DNA of 64,000 nucleotides from Anaerococcus mediterraneensis (lineage in GTDB: Bacteria; Bacillota; Clostridia; Tissierellales; Peptoniphilaceae). Where the stretch lies: contig NZ_LT635772.1 of NCBI RefSeq assembly GCF_900128415.1, forward strand, positions 868,001-932,000, in the 5' to 3' direction. The position numbers were made by a program, and so were the translations under genes. The notes beneath the pieces were generated by a model. That model did not search any database. It was not told the origin of the DNA and was given only the letters and a program-made list of their open reading frames with translations. This document shows positions 46,954 through 55,318 of the stretch, piece by piece (positions within the stretch are counted from its first letter, which is position 1; each line of letters opens with the position of its first letter).

Positions 46954-47280
46954 GCCTATAATTTGATCATAAAAAATACTTATTATTGGCAGATTAATAT
47001 TGTTGCTAGATGTGATTATTTTTGCATTTTCAAGTGTTAAAAATATGCCGATTTCACTATCAGGTTTTTCTTCGTCAAAACTTTTTTTGATTGATTCATC
47101 CATTGATATAAAAATGGACTGTAAAGTAGTAGGTTCTTCGGTAGAGTTATTAATTAAGTCACCTATTACTAAACCAAAAGATGTTAGAACAGCAATTCTA
47201 TTATCTTTGAATATATCAATATCAGTTTTAAACATATTAACAAAAGCTTGGACTGTAAGAGATTTATCATCATTAACCAT
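46936..47280 (-). CDS. Hypothetical protein transcribed against the early operon
   Basis: 114 residues with a clear AAAGGAGGT site 6 bases before the ATG on the minus strand. Predicted alpha/beta; no family recognised. It overlaps the end of the early gene at 46684-46953 by 18 bp tail to tail, so transcription from the early promoter would run antisense through it. Confidence 0.65.
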   Translation of the reverse strand: MVNDDKSLTVQAFVNMFKTDIDIFKDNRIAVLTSFGLVIGDLINNSTEEPTTLQSIFISMDESIKKSFDEEKPDSEIGIFLTLENAKIITSSNNINLPIISIFYDQIIGLSLCD

Positions 47281-47341
47281 ATCTGCACCTCCTTTCTTGC
47301 TATTATAATAATATTATACCACATATAGGGGGTAAATAAGT

Positions 47342-47539
47342 ATGGATACAATATGTAGTGGTTTAAAAGAATTAAGGATTAAGAACAAGAAGACTCAAAA
47401 GGAGATGGGAGAGATTTTAGGAACTAGTGCTAATATGTATCAAAAGTATGAGTATAGGCAGGTTGAACTTCCTGTAAGGCATGCTAAGAAGTTAGGAGAG
47501 CATTTTAAATTTGATTGGTGGGAACTTTATGAAGATTAG
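47342..47539 (+). CDS. Cro/XRE-type regulator
   Basis: 65 residues, one helix-turn-helix: LKELRIKNKKTQKEMGEILGTSANMYQKYEYRQVELPVRHAKKLGEHF. Preceded by GGGGGT. In phage gene order after the repressor and operators, it is the likely Cro-like lytic regulator. Confidence 0.85.
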   Translation: MDTICSGLKELRIKNKKTQKEMGEILGTSANMYQKYEYRQVELPVRHAKKLGEHFKFDWWELYED

Positions 47540-47544
47540 AGGAG

Positions 47545-47772
47545 GTGGTTGTTATACCAGAGAATAATATAAGAGTCCTTAGGGCTATGGAGAATGTGAG
47601 TCAGAAAGAATTAGCTGAGGCGGTAGGGGTTACCCAGCAGACTATAAGCACTGCGGAAAATACATCTAGGATGAGCTTAACCACAGCTAAGAAGATTGCT
47701 GATTATTTCGGTGTAGGAATTGATGATATTTTTTTAAGCAAAAATACACGTAATAATTGTAAAAATATATGA
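47545..47772 (+). CDS. XRE-family regulator with an unclear start codon
   Basis: About 73-75 residues: NNIRVLRAMENVSQKELAEAVGVTQQTISTAENTSRMSLTTAKKIADYFGVGIDDIF is a YvaO/YgzD-like HTH. No ATG precedes it: the in-frame GTG at 47545 lies inside the AGGAGGTGG site itself, while an ATA at 47554 has ideal spacing. Either GTG with weak spacing or a rare ATA start is used. The last codons contain a repressor-operator-like motif. Confidence 0.75.
   Translation: MVVIPENNIRVLRAMENVSQKELAEAVGVTQQTISTAENTSRMSLTTAKKIADYFGVGIDDIFLSKNTRNNCKNI
47741..47754. promoter_or_regulatory. Possible fourth repressor operator inside the HTH gene
   Basis: AAAATACACGTAAT repeats the operator motif of 46600-46610 exactly over AATACACGTAA. 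It lies 60 bp before the antirepressor start. Confidence 0.5.
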
Positions 47773-47815
47773 AATTGATATTGAAAAACGATTTTAATTG
47801 TAAATGGAGCGTAAA

Positions 47816-48595
47816 ATGAAAGAATTAAAAATATTTGATAATGAAGAATTTGGGCAAGTTAGAACATCGATTATTGATGATGAACCATATTTCAGTTTGA
47901 ATGATGTTTGTAGGATTTTAGAGATAAATAATCCAAGGATGGCGAAAACTAGACTTAATGGAGATGGCGTCAGTAGTACTGACGGTGTCGATTCTCTAGG
48001 AAGAAGAACAGACGTAACAATGATTAACGAGTCAAACTTATACAAGCTAGTTTTCCAGAGTAGAAAACCAGAGGCTGAAAGATTTGCTGATTGGGTAACA
48101 TCAGAGGTCCTACCAGCAATCAGAAAGCACGGAGCTTATATGACTGACGGGGTTATAGAAAGAACTCTTACTGATCCTGATTATTTGATTATGCTTGCGA
48201 CTAATCTCAAAGAGGAGAAAGCTAAAAGGGCTTTGGCTGAGGCACAAAACGAGCGTAACAAGCCAAAAGTTATATTTGCGGATGCGGTTTCTGCTTCTAA
48301 TAAGTCATGTTTGATTGGCGAACTAGCTAAGATGATTAGCCAGGAGGCTATTAGGACTGGCAAGGCACAAAAGAAGATTGGACAGAATAATCTTTTTGCA
48401 TGGTTGAGGAATAACGGCTATTTGTGCAAGGGTGGCGAAAGAAAGAACCAGCCTAAGCAAGTCTACATCGAGCAAGGGCTATTTGAGATGAAGAAAGGTT
48501 CTTATGTAGATAGTAGCGGGGCAAATGTTGTGACTACTACAACTAAGGTTACAGGCAAGGGGCAGATATATTTTGTTAACAAGTTTTTAGGTTAG
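47816..48595 (+). CDS. BRO/ANT-type phage antirepressor
   Basis: 259 residues from the ATG with GGAG spaced five to seven bases; an ATG four codons earlier has no site. N-terminal BRO-N domain (LKIFDNEEFGQVRTSIIDDEPYFSLNDVCRIL, TDGVDSLGRRTDVTMINESNLYKLVFQSRKPEA), linker, C-terminal ANT/KilAC domain (GELAKMISQEAIRTGKAQKKIGQNNLFAWLRNNGYL). Antirepressors counter CI-type repressors to trigger lytic growth. Confidence 0.92.
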   Translation: MKELKIFDNEEFGQVRTSIIDDEPYFSLNDVCRILEINNPRMAKTRLNGDGVSSTDGVDSLGRRTDVTMINESNLYKLVFQSRKPEAERFADWVTSEVLPAIRKHGAYMTDGVIERTLTDPDYLIMLATNLKEEKAKRALAEAQNERNKPKVIFADAVSASNKSCLIGELAKMISQEAIRTGKAQKKIGQNNLFAWLRNNGYLCKGGERKNQPKQVYIEQGLFEMKKGSYVDSSGANVVTTTTKVTGKGQIYFVNKFLG

Positions 48596-48608
48596 GAGGT
48601 GCTTATTT

Positions 48609-48866
48609 TTGGAGGCTAAGATCACTGATATGCATGAGGCTATAGAAGAAAGCCTTAAAGATGTGAATATTGTTGATATTGATTATGCTCATAAGAGGCT
48701 TTCGGGTATTAGCCTTGATTGCCTTAAGAGGGCATGCAAAGAAAATAGGCTGACTTTTGCTATAGGTTTACCGCCTAGGGGCGAGGAGTTTCAGACCTGG
48801 AGGTATTTGGTTGATAAGAGGGCACTTGATGAGTGCTTGGAAGGTAAGAGAGATTTGTTTAAATAG
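48609..48866 (+). CDS. Small phage protein, unknown function
   Basis: 85 residues, TTG start with AGGAGGTG at 8-base spacing. A segment (RLSGISLDCLKRACKENRLTFAIGLPPRGEEFQTWRYLVDKRAL) resembles small DNA-binding or excisionase-like proteins, but no motif is decisive. Confidence 0.7.
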   Translation: MEAKITDMHEAIEESLKDVNIVDIDYAHKRLSGISLDCLKRACKENRLTFAIGLPPRGEEFQTWRYLVDKRALDECLEGKRDLFK

Positions 48867-48874
48867 GAGGATAT

Positions 48875-49132
48875 ATGCAAGTTTTTAAGATACCAAGAAA
48901 AGAAAGAATTGAACTGATGAGTAGTAGAAAAAAAGACCTTGATTTTGTAGATAAGATCAAGAGGAGGGAGCTGGAGGGAGCTATAAGGTACAGGCTTACT
49001 GAAAAGATTTTGATTAGTATTTTAGGGCTTGTATGGCTTTTGATAGGGCTTTATGGTCAGACTCCTTTATGTGGAGTGCTTGGCATACCTTTTGCGATCC
49101 TAACCTTATTTGGTGGGCTTTGGATTGTATAA
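48875..49132 (+). CDS. Small phage membrane protein
   Basis: 85 residues: a basic, charged N-terminal half and two close membrane helices (ILISILGLVWLLIGLY, VLGIPFAILTLFGGLWIV). RBS AGGAGG. No family recognised. A hairpin GGCcTAGC/GCTAaGCC follows at 49140-49160. Confidence 0.7.
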   Translation: MQVFKIPRKERIELMSSRKKDLDFVDKIKRRELEGAIRYRLTEKILISILGLVWLLIGLYGQTPLCGVLGIPFAILTLFGGLWIV

Positions 49133-49215
49133 AGAAAAAAGGCCTAGCCGAAGCTAAGCCAATTTCATAAAACCTGTAGGAATATTATACCTGCAATTAA
49201 AAGAAAAGGGAAGAG

Positions 49216-49401
49216 ATGAAGGCAAAAGATCAGATTAGTTTTTATGAAGCTATTAGGTGTTTGGATTTGGAGAATCTTAAAAGGATAAGGGAGATCCTCC
49301 TTGATAAGAAGGCGACCGATGATAGTAGGGCAAAGCTAGCCCAGGTTGAGGTTGCTATAGAGGAAAAAGAGAAAAGAAAGGCATATATAGAAAAGTTATG
49401 A
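49216..49401 (+). CDS. Small phage protein
   Basis: 61 residues, entirely helical and charged (EAIRCLDLENLKRIREILLDKKATDDSRAKLAQVEVAIEEKEKRKAY). RBS AAGGGAAGAG. Its stop overlaps the next ATG. Unknown function. Confidence 0.65.
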   Translation: MKAKDQISFYEAIRCLDLENLKRIREILLDKKATDDSRAKLAQVEVAIEEKEKRKAYIEKL

Positions 49402-49562
49402 AAAAGAAGATAAGGACAAGGGATTTGGTGGGAGATCTAGAAAATAGATCAGATGAAAATTTAAAAAAGATTTTAATTTTTATAGGTCAGGATATCTGGC
49501 ATGACTACAGCGAGGTAGACCGAGATATAAGAGAGGAGCTTCAAAGGAGGGGGCAAAGATGA
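49398..49562 (+). CDS. Small phage protein (54 aa)
   Basis: Overlaps the preceding stop (ATGA) and the following start (ATGA), which supports translation despite its small size. Sequence begins MKKKIRTRDLVGDLENRSDE and contains IFIGQDIWHDYSEVDRDIREEL. Unknown function. Confidence 0.65.
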   Translation: MKKKIRTRDLVGDLENRSDENLKKILIFIGQDIWHDYSEVDRDIREELQRRGQR

Positions 49563-49816
49563 GGTATGTATTTAAAGTTACTAAAGAGTATGAGGTTTTT
49601 ATAGATTTGGAGGATGTAGACAAAAAGTATTATGGATCGGCGGTGGATGCCATCTATGGAAATCTTGCTGAAGCGGAGGAGATAGATTCTTATGATTTTG
49701 AGATCATAGAAAAAGAGAGACACTTTGATGATTTGATGTATCAAGCAAGTCAGGAAGCAGCGTATCAAGCAGATAGAGACCTCCAAGAAAGCCTTTACTT
49801 GAGGGATTTGATATGA
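49559..49816 (+). CDS. Small acidic phage protein
   Basis: 85 residues with overlapping starts and stops on both sides. A beta strand (YVFKVTKEYEVFIDLED) is followed by an acidic helix-rich tail. GGAGGGGG site upstream. Unknown function; part of the recombination-gene block. Confidence 0.68.
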   Translation: MRYVFKVTKEYEVFIDLEDVDKKYYGSAVDAIYGNLAEAEEIDSYDFEIIEKERHFDDLMYQASQEAAYQADRDLQESLYLRDLI

Positions 49817-50748
49817 AAAAGCTTGTAAATGTTTCTAAGTTAAGCCGTGAAGAGTGGCTGGAGATGAGGACTAAGGGCCTTGGCGGTTCGGATGCAGCGG
49901 CTGCCTGTGGTCTTAATCCTTGGAAATCTAAGGCTAGTCTATACCTAGAAAAGACTGGTCAGCTTGTAAAAGACTTTGATAACGAAGTTATGAGGCAGGG
50001 CCGAGATCTAGAAGACTATGTTGCTAGAAGATTTACAGAGGCTACTGGTAAGAAGGTTAGAAGAAATAATTTTATGATGGCCAGCAAGGAACATCCTTTC
50101 CTACTTGCTGACATAGATAGGGAAATAGTCGGGGAGAATGCCATCCTTGAGTGTAAGACTACTAGCCCATATGCCAAAGATAAGTGGGCGGATGGGGCTA
50201 TTCCTATAAATTATGAGCTCCAGTGCCACCACTATATGATGGTGACAGGGGCTGAAAAGTGCTACATCGCTTGTCTGATTTTCTCTACTGATTTTATTAT
50301 CAGGGAGATTGAGAGGGACGAAGAGGTTATTGAGATGCTCAAAGCCCAAGAGATTGATTTTTGGGAGAATTATGTCCTAGCTGATCAGATGCCTGCTCCA
50401 GATGGATCGGCTGAGTATGACCAAGCTCTTAAAGAAAGGTTTAAGGGCGGTTTAGATGATCAGATTGAGCTTGAAGTGGACGAGATGGACTATAGGTCCT
50501 ATTTAGAGACTAAAGATCTTATAAAGGATTTAGAGGCCTCTACCAAGGAATTTGAGCAGAAGATTAAGCTACAGCTAGGAGACCACGACTATGGAGGAAA
50601 CAAGTTTTTACAGGTTAGCTATAGGCCTTTTACTACTACTAGGATTGACACGAAGAGAATAAAAAAAGAAAGACCAGAGATTTATGAGGAGTTTTCAAAG
50701 ACTAGCGAGTCTAGGAGATTGAATTTAAAGGAGATTGTAAATGATTAA
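49813..50748 (+). CDS. YqaJ-family phage recombination exonuclease
   Basis: 311 residues. SREEWLEMRTKGLGGSDAAAACGLNPWKS is the YqaJ N-terminal motif, and the nuclease core shows LLADIDREIVGENAILECKTT (Asp/Glu-x-Lys metal site) followed by the conserved QCHHYMMVTG. Lambda-Red-alpha-type 5'-3' exonuclease, partner of RecT two genes downstream. Confidence 0.92.
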   Translation: MKKLVNVSKLSREEWLEMRTKGLGGSDAAAACGLNPWKSKASLYLEKTGQLVKDFDNEVMRQGRDLEDYVARRFTEATGKKVRRNNFMMASKEHPFLLADIDREIVGENAILECKTTSPYAKDKWADGAIPINYELQCHHYMMVTGAEKCYIACLIFSTDFIIREIERDEEVIEMLKAQEIDFWENYVLADQMPAPDGSAEYDQALKERFKGGLDDQIELEVDEMDYRSYLETKDLIKDLEASTKEFEQKIKLQLGDHDYGGNKFLQVSYRPFTTTRIDTKRIKKERPEIYEEFSKTSESRRLNLKEIVND

Positions 50749-51037
50749 AATAGATTGTAGGAATGGAAACGAGTTATTGCGAGAGCTAATAAAGTGTTCA
50801 ATGCACGAAATGATAGATGTTATGTGGGATGGCAGCGAAGAGGAATTGACTAAGAGTTTTGAGATAGCACTGGCTACTCCAGATGATGAAAATCGTCCTA
50901 CACTTTTTAGTTTAATGCAAGTAGCAGGATTAGCTGGAAATATTTTAGTTTTGAAGCATGGAAAAGATGAAAAAGAGTTGATGAAGATGTTGAAAGATAG
51001 CGACGCTTTATTTGTAAAGGAGATTGTAAGTGAGTAA
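50741..51037 (+). CDS. Hypothetical phage protein
   Basis: 98 residues, overlapping both neighbours by 8 bases. Helical (NELLRELIKCSMHEMIDVMWDGSEEELTKSFEIAL). Located between exonuclease and RecT genes. No family recognised. Confidence 0.68.
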   Translation: MIKIDCRNGNELLRELIKCSMHEMIDVMWDGSEEELTKSFEIALATPDDENRPTLFSLMQVAGLAGNILVLKHGKDEKELMKMLKDSDALFVKEIVSE

Positions 51038-51269
51038 GAAAAATAAAAATTACCCTGATGTTTTAAGTGATGTAACAAAAGATTATATTGAAACTTTAAA
51101 AAATGAAATCACTAGGATAAGAGTTGAAAAAGCTCAACTTATAAATAAACAACATGAGATTCTAGGACAGTTAGATTCAGCAAGAAGCCAAAGAGATAAA
51201 TATTATCAAATGACAGAAAAACTTGAGAAGAAAATATCAGAATTAGAAGAACAAAACGAGGGATTTTAG
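51030..51269 (+). CDS. Small coiled-coil phage protein
   Basis: 79 residues, GTG start with AAAGGAG. Residues 20-75 form an uninterrupted coiled coil (IRVEKAQLINKQHEILGQL ... KLEKKISELEEQ). Unknown function. Confidence 0.68.
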   Translation: MSKKNKNYPDVLSDVTKDYIETLKNEITRIRVEKAQLINKQHEILGQLDSARSQRDKYYQMTEKLEKKISELEEQNEGF

Positions 51270-51278
51270 GAGGATTAC

Positions 51279-52196
51279 ATGACTAACGCAAAACAAGCAC
51301 TACAAAAGAAAAACAATAATTTGACACCAGCACAAAGAAAGCAAGACACGGTTAGGGGACTTCTTAAGTCCATGCAAGGTGAGATTCAGAACGCTTTACC
51401 TTCTTACCTACCTGTTGAAAAGTTTATCAGGACTGCACTAACTGCTATAAATTCTAATACTAAACTTGCTAATTGTACACAAGAAAGCTTACTTGCTGCA
51501 ATTATGAATTCGGCACAATTGGGGCTTGAGTTTAATACCCCGCTTGGGGAGGCTTATCTGATCCCTTATGAAAATAAGAAAAAGGGGATTACTACAGTTA
51601 ATTTTCAAATTGGATATAGAGGTTTACTAAAATTAGCCTATAATACAGGTCAGTTTAAGAGGATTACAGCCCGTGAGGTTAGGGAAAATGAAATTTTTGA
51701 TTTCGATTATGGTACTGGAGAGATTACTCATAAGCCTTGTTTGACTGGAGATAGTGGGGATGTTATCGGCTACTATGCAATTTACCAGACCAAGGACGGT
51801 GGGCAGGATGTCTTTTATATGTCAAGGGACGATGCGAGAAATTATGGGATAAAGTTTTCAAAATCTTTTAATTATAGTGATAGCCCTTGGCAGACTAATT
51901 TTGATGCCATGGCGAAGAAGTCGGCTCTGATCCAAGTCCTTAAGTATGCACCTAAGGCTATTGAGAGTCAGGCTTTAGTCCAGGCTACTAATTTTGATAA
52001 TGCTAACTTTGAAAGATCTAGCAAGGCTGAAAGTGGAGAAAGAGTTTACAAGGTTGATTATGAGATTGAGCCTGAGCTTGTTGAGGATGAGAAAGAAGCT
52101 CCAGCTAATGTTGATAAGGAGACAGGCGAGATTATCGAGGTAGATAAGCAATCGGGATTCTTTGATGATGATTTCAAGCCTGTTGAGGAGGTCTAA
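51279..52196 (+). CDS. recT: RecT single-strand annealing protein
   Basis: 305 residues. LLKSMQGEIQNALPSYLPVEKFIRTALTAI, then GLEFNTPLGEAYLIPYENKKKG and NFQIGYRGLLKLAYNTGQFKRITAREV are hallmark RecT/RedB segments. Anneals single strands produced by the YqaJ exonuclease. The C-terminal tail is acidic, as in other phage RecT proteins. Confidence 0.95.
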   Translation: MTNAKQALQKKNNNLTPAQRKQDTVRGLLKSMQGEIQNALPSYLPVEKFIRTALTAINSNTKLANCTQESLLAAIMNSAQLGLEFNTPLGEAYLIPYENKKKGITTVNFQIGYRGLLKLAYNTGQFKRITAREVRENEIFDFDYGTGEITHKPCLTGDSGDVIGYYAIYQTKDGGQDVFYMSRDDARNYGIKFSKSFNYSDSPWQTNFDAMAKKSALIQVLKYAPKAIESQALVQATNFDNANFERSSKAESGERVYKVDYEIEPELVEDEKEAPANVDKETGEIIEVDKQSGFFDDDFKPVEEV

Positions 52197-53006
52197 TTGG
52201 GTGATAATAAGAGGTATTATTGGCTAAAATTGCCAGAGGACTTTTATGATGATGACACTATCCAGTGGATAGAAGACCAGGAAAACGGAGCGGCTTATGT
52301 AAATTTCTATCTTAAACTGCTCCTTAAGAGCCTATCGGATGATGGTAGGCTTATAAGATATGTCGGCCAGAGGCTTATGCCTTATGATGTTAAGTCTTTG
52401 GCTAGGCTTACTAATACTGATACTGATACAGTTAGGGTTGCCCTTGAACTCTTTGTGAATATAGGACTTGTAGAAAGACTTGAGACTGGAGAGCTTTATA
52501 TGAATCAGATTAATGAGATGATAGGCAGAGAAACTGAATCAGCTCGTAGAAAGCGTAGATATAGGGCAAGGAAAGCTCTTGAGGGAGATAGAAAAGAATT
52601 GCCAAGCGGGACAATGTCCCAAGAATGTGAGACAAAGTCCCAGCAATGTCCCACAGATAATAGAGATAAGATAATAGATAAAGAGATAGAGAAAGAGATA
52701 AGAGACGATAATAATATAGGGAATTTATCAGATGAAGAAAAAAGGACTATAGATTATTATTATCGATTTTTAAAAAATAATACCAGCAGGAATGATAAGG
52801 ATATGGTTGTACAAGCGATAAAAGATTATGGTTGGAAAAGAATTTTATATACTCTTTGGTATCTCAAGTATGAGCAGAGGGCTAATGTAACTAGCTTTAA
52901 GTATGTAGATAAGGTTTTAGCTAATCAAAAGGATTTAGATCCAGCGACTATCGAATTTATATCTAGGAGAGAAATAAAAGAGGGCAAAGATGCAGAAATT
53001 TTATGA
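52197..53006 (+). CDS. Phage replisome organizer-like protein
   Basis: 269 residues, TTG start directly after recT with GAGGAGG. KRYYWLKLPEDFYDDDTIQWIEDQENGAAYVNFYLKLLLKSL is the winged-helix N-terminal domain of phage replisome organizers; the C-terminal DnaD-like helix region (residues about 180-250) contains YYYRFLKNN and YTLWYLKYEQ. Probably binds the phage origin and recruits helicase. Confidence 0.88.
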   Translation: MGDNKRYYWLKLPEDFYDDDTIQWIEDQENGAAYVNFYLKLLLKSLSDDGRLIRYVGQRLMPYDVKSLARLTNTDTDTVRVALELFVNIGLVERLETGELYMNQINEMIGRETESARRKRRYRARKALEGDRKELPSGTMSQECETKSQQCPTDNRDKIIDKEIEKEIRDDNNIGNLSDEEKRTIDYYYRFLKNNTSRNDKDMVVQAIKDYGWKRILYTLWYLKYEQRANVTSFKYVDKVLANQKDLDPATIEFISRREIKEGKDAEIL

Positions 53007-53298
53007 GATTCCTAGACCCAGATTGAAAAATATGACAAGCATGCCTATAGGATATTACTTTAGTGATTATGAGGAGACCTACCATGGCAGGCTTGTCTTG
53101 ATTACTGGTAGGCTTAGGAGCTTGCACTTAGACCTATCAGATGAAGACCTTTGGCTGGTATGCTTTGGAGGTATGAGGCTTGATCTTTTCGAGGTGAAGA
53201 GGCAGGGGCTGAGGGTCGAGATAGTTGGTAAGGTTAGAGATTTAGAAGTGATCAGAAAAGAGATCAAAGAAGATAAGGAGAAAGGGATTTTTAGATGA
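52990..53298 (+). CDS. Hypothetical phage protein
   Basis: 102 residues, overlapping the end of the replication gene and the start of ssb. Beta-rich middle (GRLVLITGRLRSLHLDLSDEDLWLVCFGG). No family recognised; conserved position suggests a role in replication. Confidence 0.65.
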   Translation: MQKFYEIPRPRLKNMTSMPIGYYFSDYEETYHGRLVLITGRLRSLHLDLSDEDLWLVCFGGMRLDLFEVKRQGLRVEIVGKVRDLEVIRKEIKEDKEKGIFR

Positions 53299-53756
53299 AT
53301 AAGGTTTTTTTGATAGGCAGGATCACCAATGATTTGGAGTTAAGTCACACAAAAGCGGGCAAGGCTAATGTGAGTTTTAGCTTGGCGGTTGATAAAAATT
53401 TAAGTAGGGATAAGAGAAAAGAGCTTGAGGATGCGGGCAGACCTACTGCTGATTTCCCGAGGATTGTTGCCTGGGGGTATCAGGCGGAGAACCTGGTGAG
53501 ATATTGTGGCAGGGGTAGTCAGGTTGCTATCGATGGGAGGATTCAGACTGGATCTTATGAGGATAAGGAGTCTGGAAAGATGATCTATACTACTGACATC
53601 ATTGCTGATTATGTAGAATTTCTTTCTAAATCGACCCAGGAGGGGAGCAAAGGTGGTCAAGATGTGAATACCTATCAAAACAATAATAATTCGGATGAGG
53701 ACTTTTTTGAGGATGATTTTAGCGAGATAGAAGACGACCAAAGGATACCTTTTTAG
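53295..53756 (+). CDS. ssb: Phage single-stranded DNA-binding protein
   Basis: 153 residues. OB-fold: MNKVFLIGRITNDLEL, VSFSLAVDK, FPRIVAWGYQAENL, GSQVAIDGRIQTGSYED. It ends with the acidic DDQRIPF, the consensus SSB interaction tail. Probably protects phage DNA at replication forks. Confidence 0.95.
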   Translation: MNKVFLIGRITNDLELSHTKAGKANVSFSLAVDKNLSRDKRKELEDAGRPTADFPRIVAWGYQAENLVRYCGRGSQVAIDGRIQTGSYEDKESGKMIYTTDIIADYVEFLSKSTQEGSKGGQDVNTYQNNNNSDEDFFEDDFSEIEDDQRIPF

Positions 53757-53786
53757 GATTTTAGATTATAAATTGGAGTTTATAGA

Positions 53787-53981
53787 ATGAAAATTAAAGA
53801 GGTAGAAAAATTGCTTTCAGCTTGCGAAGTTGATTTTGAAGAATTAAAAAACAATATGTTTAGAAATCCATCAGATGCTAAAGAAGATGATAATGCAGAT
53901 ATCAATGCTATGTTAATAAACAGAATTAGAAAAAATATAAACTCAAGATTATATGAGATTGAAAATGGGAGATATAGATGA
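53787..53981 (+). CDS. Small phage protein
   Basis: 64 residues, acidic and helical (VEKLLSACEVDFEELKNNMF...DINAMLINRIRKNI). Its stop overlaps the next start. Unknown function. Confidence 0.65.
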   Translation: MKIKEVEKLLSACEVDFEELKNNMFRNPSDAKEDDNADINAMLINRIRKNINSRLYEIENGRYR

Positions 53982-54331
53982 CCTTTGAACAATTACAAGA
54001 AAAAGTGTTAAGATGGGCAGATGATAAGGATTTGCTCCATAGTGAAAATGCTGATAAGCAGTTTATGAAGTTTATTGAGGAAGTTTTCGAGTTTAAGAGT
54101 GAGTTTGATTATTTAGATAGAATTAGCCTATTTAAAGATGAGGTTGAAGAGAAAATAGCAACTCAAGAATATATGCAGCTTGAAATGGGGGACATCTTCG
54201 TGACTTTGATTATCCTTTGTGAGCAGCTTGGGATTGATCCAGAGGAATGTTTATCTATGGCTTATGAGAAGATTAAGGGCAGGTCTGGAAAGACTATCAA
54301 TGGGACTTTTATCAAGGAGGAGGATCTATGA
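53978..54331 (+). CDS. MazG-like nucleotide pyrophosphohydrolase
   Basis: 117 residues. KQFMKFIEEVFEFKSEF supplies the ExxE half of the metal site and LEMGDIFVTLIILCEQLGIDPEECL the ExxD half, the signature of the all-alpha NTP pyrophosphatase superfamily. Phage MazG-like enzymes hydrolyse (d)NTPs and may modulate ppGpp. Translation coupled to both neighbours. Confidence 0.85.
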   Translation: MTFEQLQEKVLRWADDKDLLHSENADKQFMKFIEEVFEFKSEFDYLDRISLFKDEVEEKIATQEYMQLEMGDIFVTLIILCEQLGIDPEECLSMAYEKIKGRSGKTINGTFIKEEDL

Positions 54332-54702
54332 GTTTTAAGTTCAAGGGATTGAGTCCTGCAACAAAGATGAGAGCCAGAAGAATATATGATGAGGAGGTTG
54401 AGAGGGCGGCGGTTTCGACTGGAACTATGAATTTGGTTGAGTCGCTTTTCGCTGTAGCTTGCGAGACTCTTGTTGATGAATTCGGTTGGGGTGATGTAAG
54501 ATTGAACCGATTTAGCAAAAGATTAGCGTTTAAGATTGGATGTATAGCTTCTGATCATGTTGACTATGAGAGTATAAAAGAAAATTTAAATGTTCAGACT
54601 ATTGTGGTTAAAGATAAAAAAATCTATAGGATCGATGATGAGATAAGAGAGATTAAGAAAAAGGAAATTGAAGAAATGAAAGCTAGGAGAAATTGTGATT
54701 AA
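54328..54702 (+). CDS. Hypothetical phage protein
   Basis: 124 residues, helical. GDVRLNRFSKRLAFKIGCIASDHVDYESIKENL is the most distinctive part. No family recognised. It lies directly before the late-regulator gene. Confidence 0.65.
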   Translation: MSFKFKGLSPATKMRARRIYDEEVERAAVSTGTMNLVESLFAVACETLVDEFGWGDVRLNRFSKRLAFKIGCIASDHVDYESIKENLNVQTIVVKDKKIYRIDDEIREIKKKEIEEMKARRNCD

Positions 54703-54711
54703 GGAGTTTTG

Positions 54712-55203
54712 ATGGATTTTGACAGGATTAGAGAGCAGGAGAGAGATCGAACTAGAATAGATACTATAAAGTCTAGACTTGGGAAGTATGGAAAGGATAT
54801 GCGAAGGTATGAGGCTGAAAAGGTGAAGATTGATATAGCTAGGGATAGGTTATCGATTGGAGCGTCTTGGTCTTCTACTGATGCGGTTAAGGGTGGAGGT
54901 TCTAGTCAAGAAGATTTGCAGGTTAAGATGATTGACAAGATTGATGAGTCTAGTCGTAGGATGAAGATTATCGAGCTTGAGAATAGGGCGATGAAGATGG
55001 CTATAGATGATCTTGACGAGGATAAAAGGTTTATTGTTGATCATATGTGGATTGCCCCTGAAGGTGAGAGGTTGAGCTTTAGAAAGGCGGGCGAGAGGAT
55101 GAATTTATCTAAGTCTACCGTGCAAAGACTGAGCGATGATGCTTTGTTATATATTTTTGAGAGGTTGTATTTGATAGAAGGGGGTGAGGTCGATGTGAGG
55201 TAA
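54712..55203 (+). CDS. ArpU/RinA-like late transcription regulator
   Basis: 163 residues from the ATG with AAGGAG; an in-frame TTG one codon earlier is less likely. The C-terminal 60 residues (LDEDKRFIVDHMWIAPEGERLSFRKAGERMNLSKSTVQRLSDDALLYIFERL) form a sigma-region-4-like helix-turn-helix, as in ArpU/RinA regulators at the end of early operons. A Ser/Gly-rich linker joins it to a coiled-coil N-terminus. It probably activates the late promoter immediately downstream. Confidence 0.8.
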   Translation: MDFDRIREQERDRTRIDTIKSRLGKYGKDMRRYEAEKVKIDIARDRLSIGASWSSTDAVKGGGSSQEDLQVKMIDKIDESSRRMKIIELENRAMKMAIDDLDEDKRFIVDHMWIAPEGERLSFRKAGERMNLSKSTVQRLSDDALLYIFERLYLIEGGEVDVR

Positions 55204-55212
55204 ATTACATTT

Positions 55213-55267
55213 TGGGACAAAAATGGGACAATTATGGGACACATAAGCCTATTTTATGTGCTATAAT
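55213..55267 (+). promoter_or_regulatory. Activated late promoter with three phased operator repeats
   Basis: TGGGACA occurs three times at 55213, 55224 and 55235, spaced exactly 11 bp (one helical turn). A TATAAT lies at 55262-55267 with no -35 consensus at the right distance. The arrangement suggests an activator that replaces -35 contact. Confidence 0.65.
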
Positions 55268-55318
55268 AGTAGTGTAGGAATGTTGCAAGAAATGAATTCA
55301 AATTCTGTTTATACTCTA

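Noticed and set aside
49560..50349. Minus-strand frames in the phage recombination block
   Set aside because: All are opposite coupled plus-strand genes and have no ribosome binding sites.
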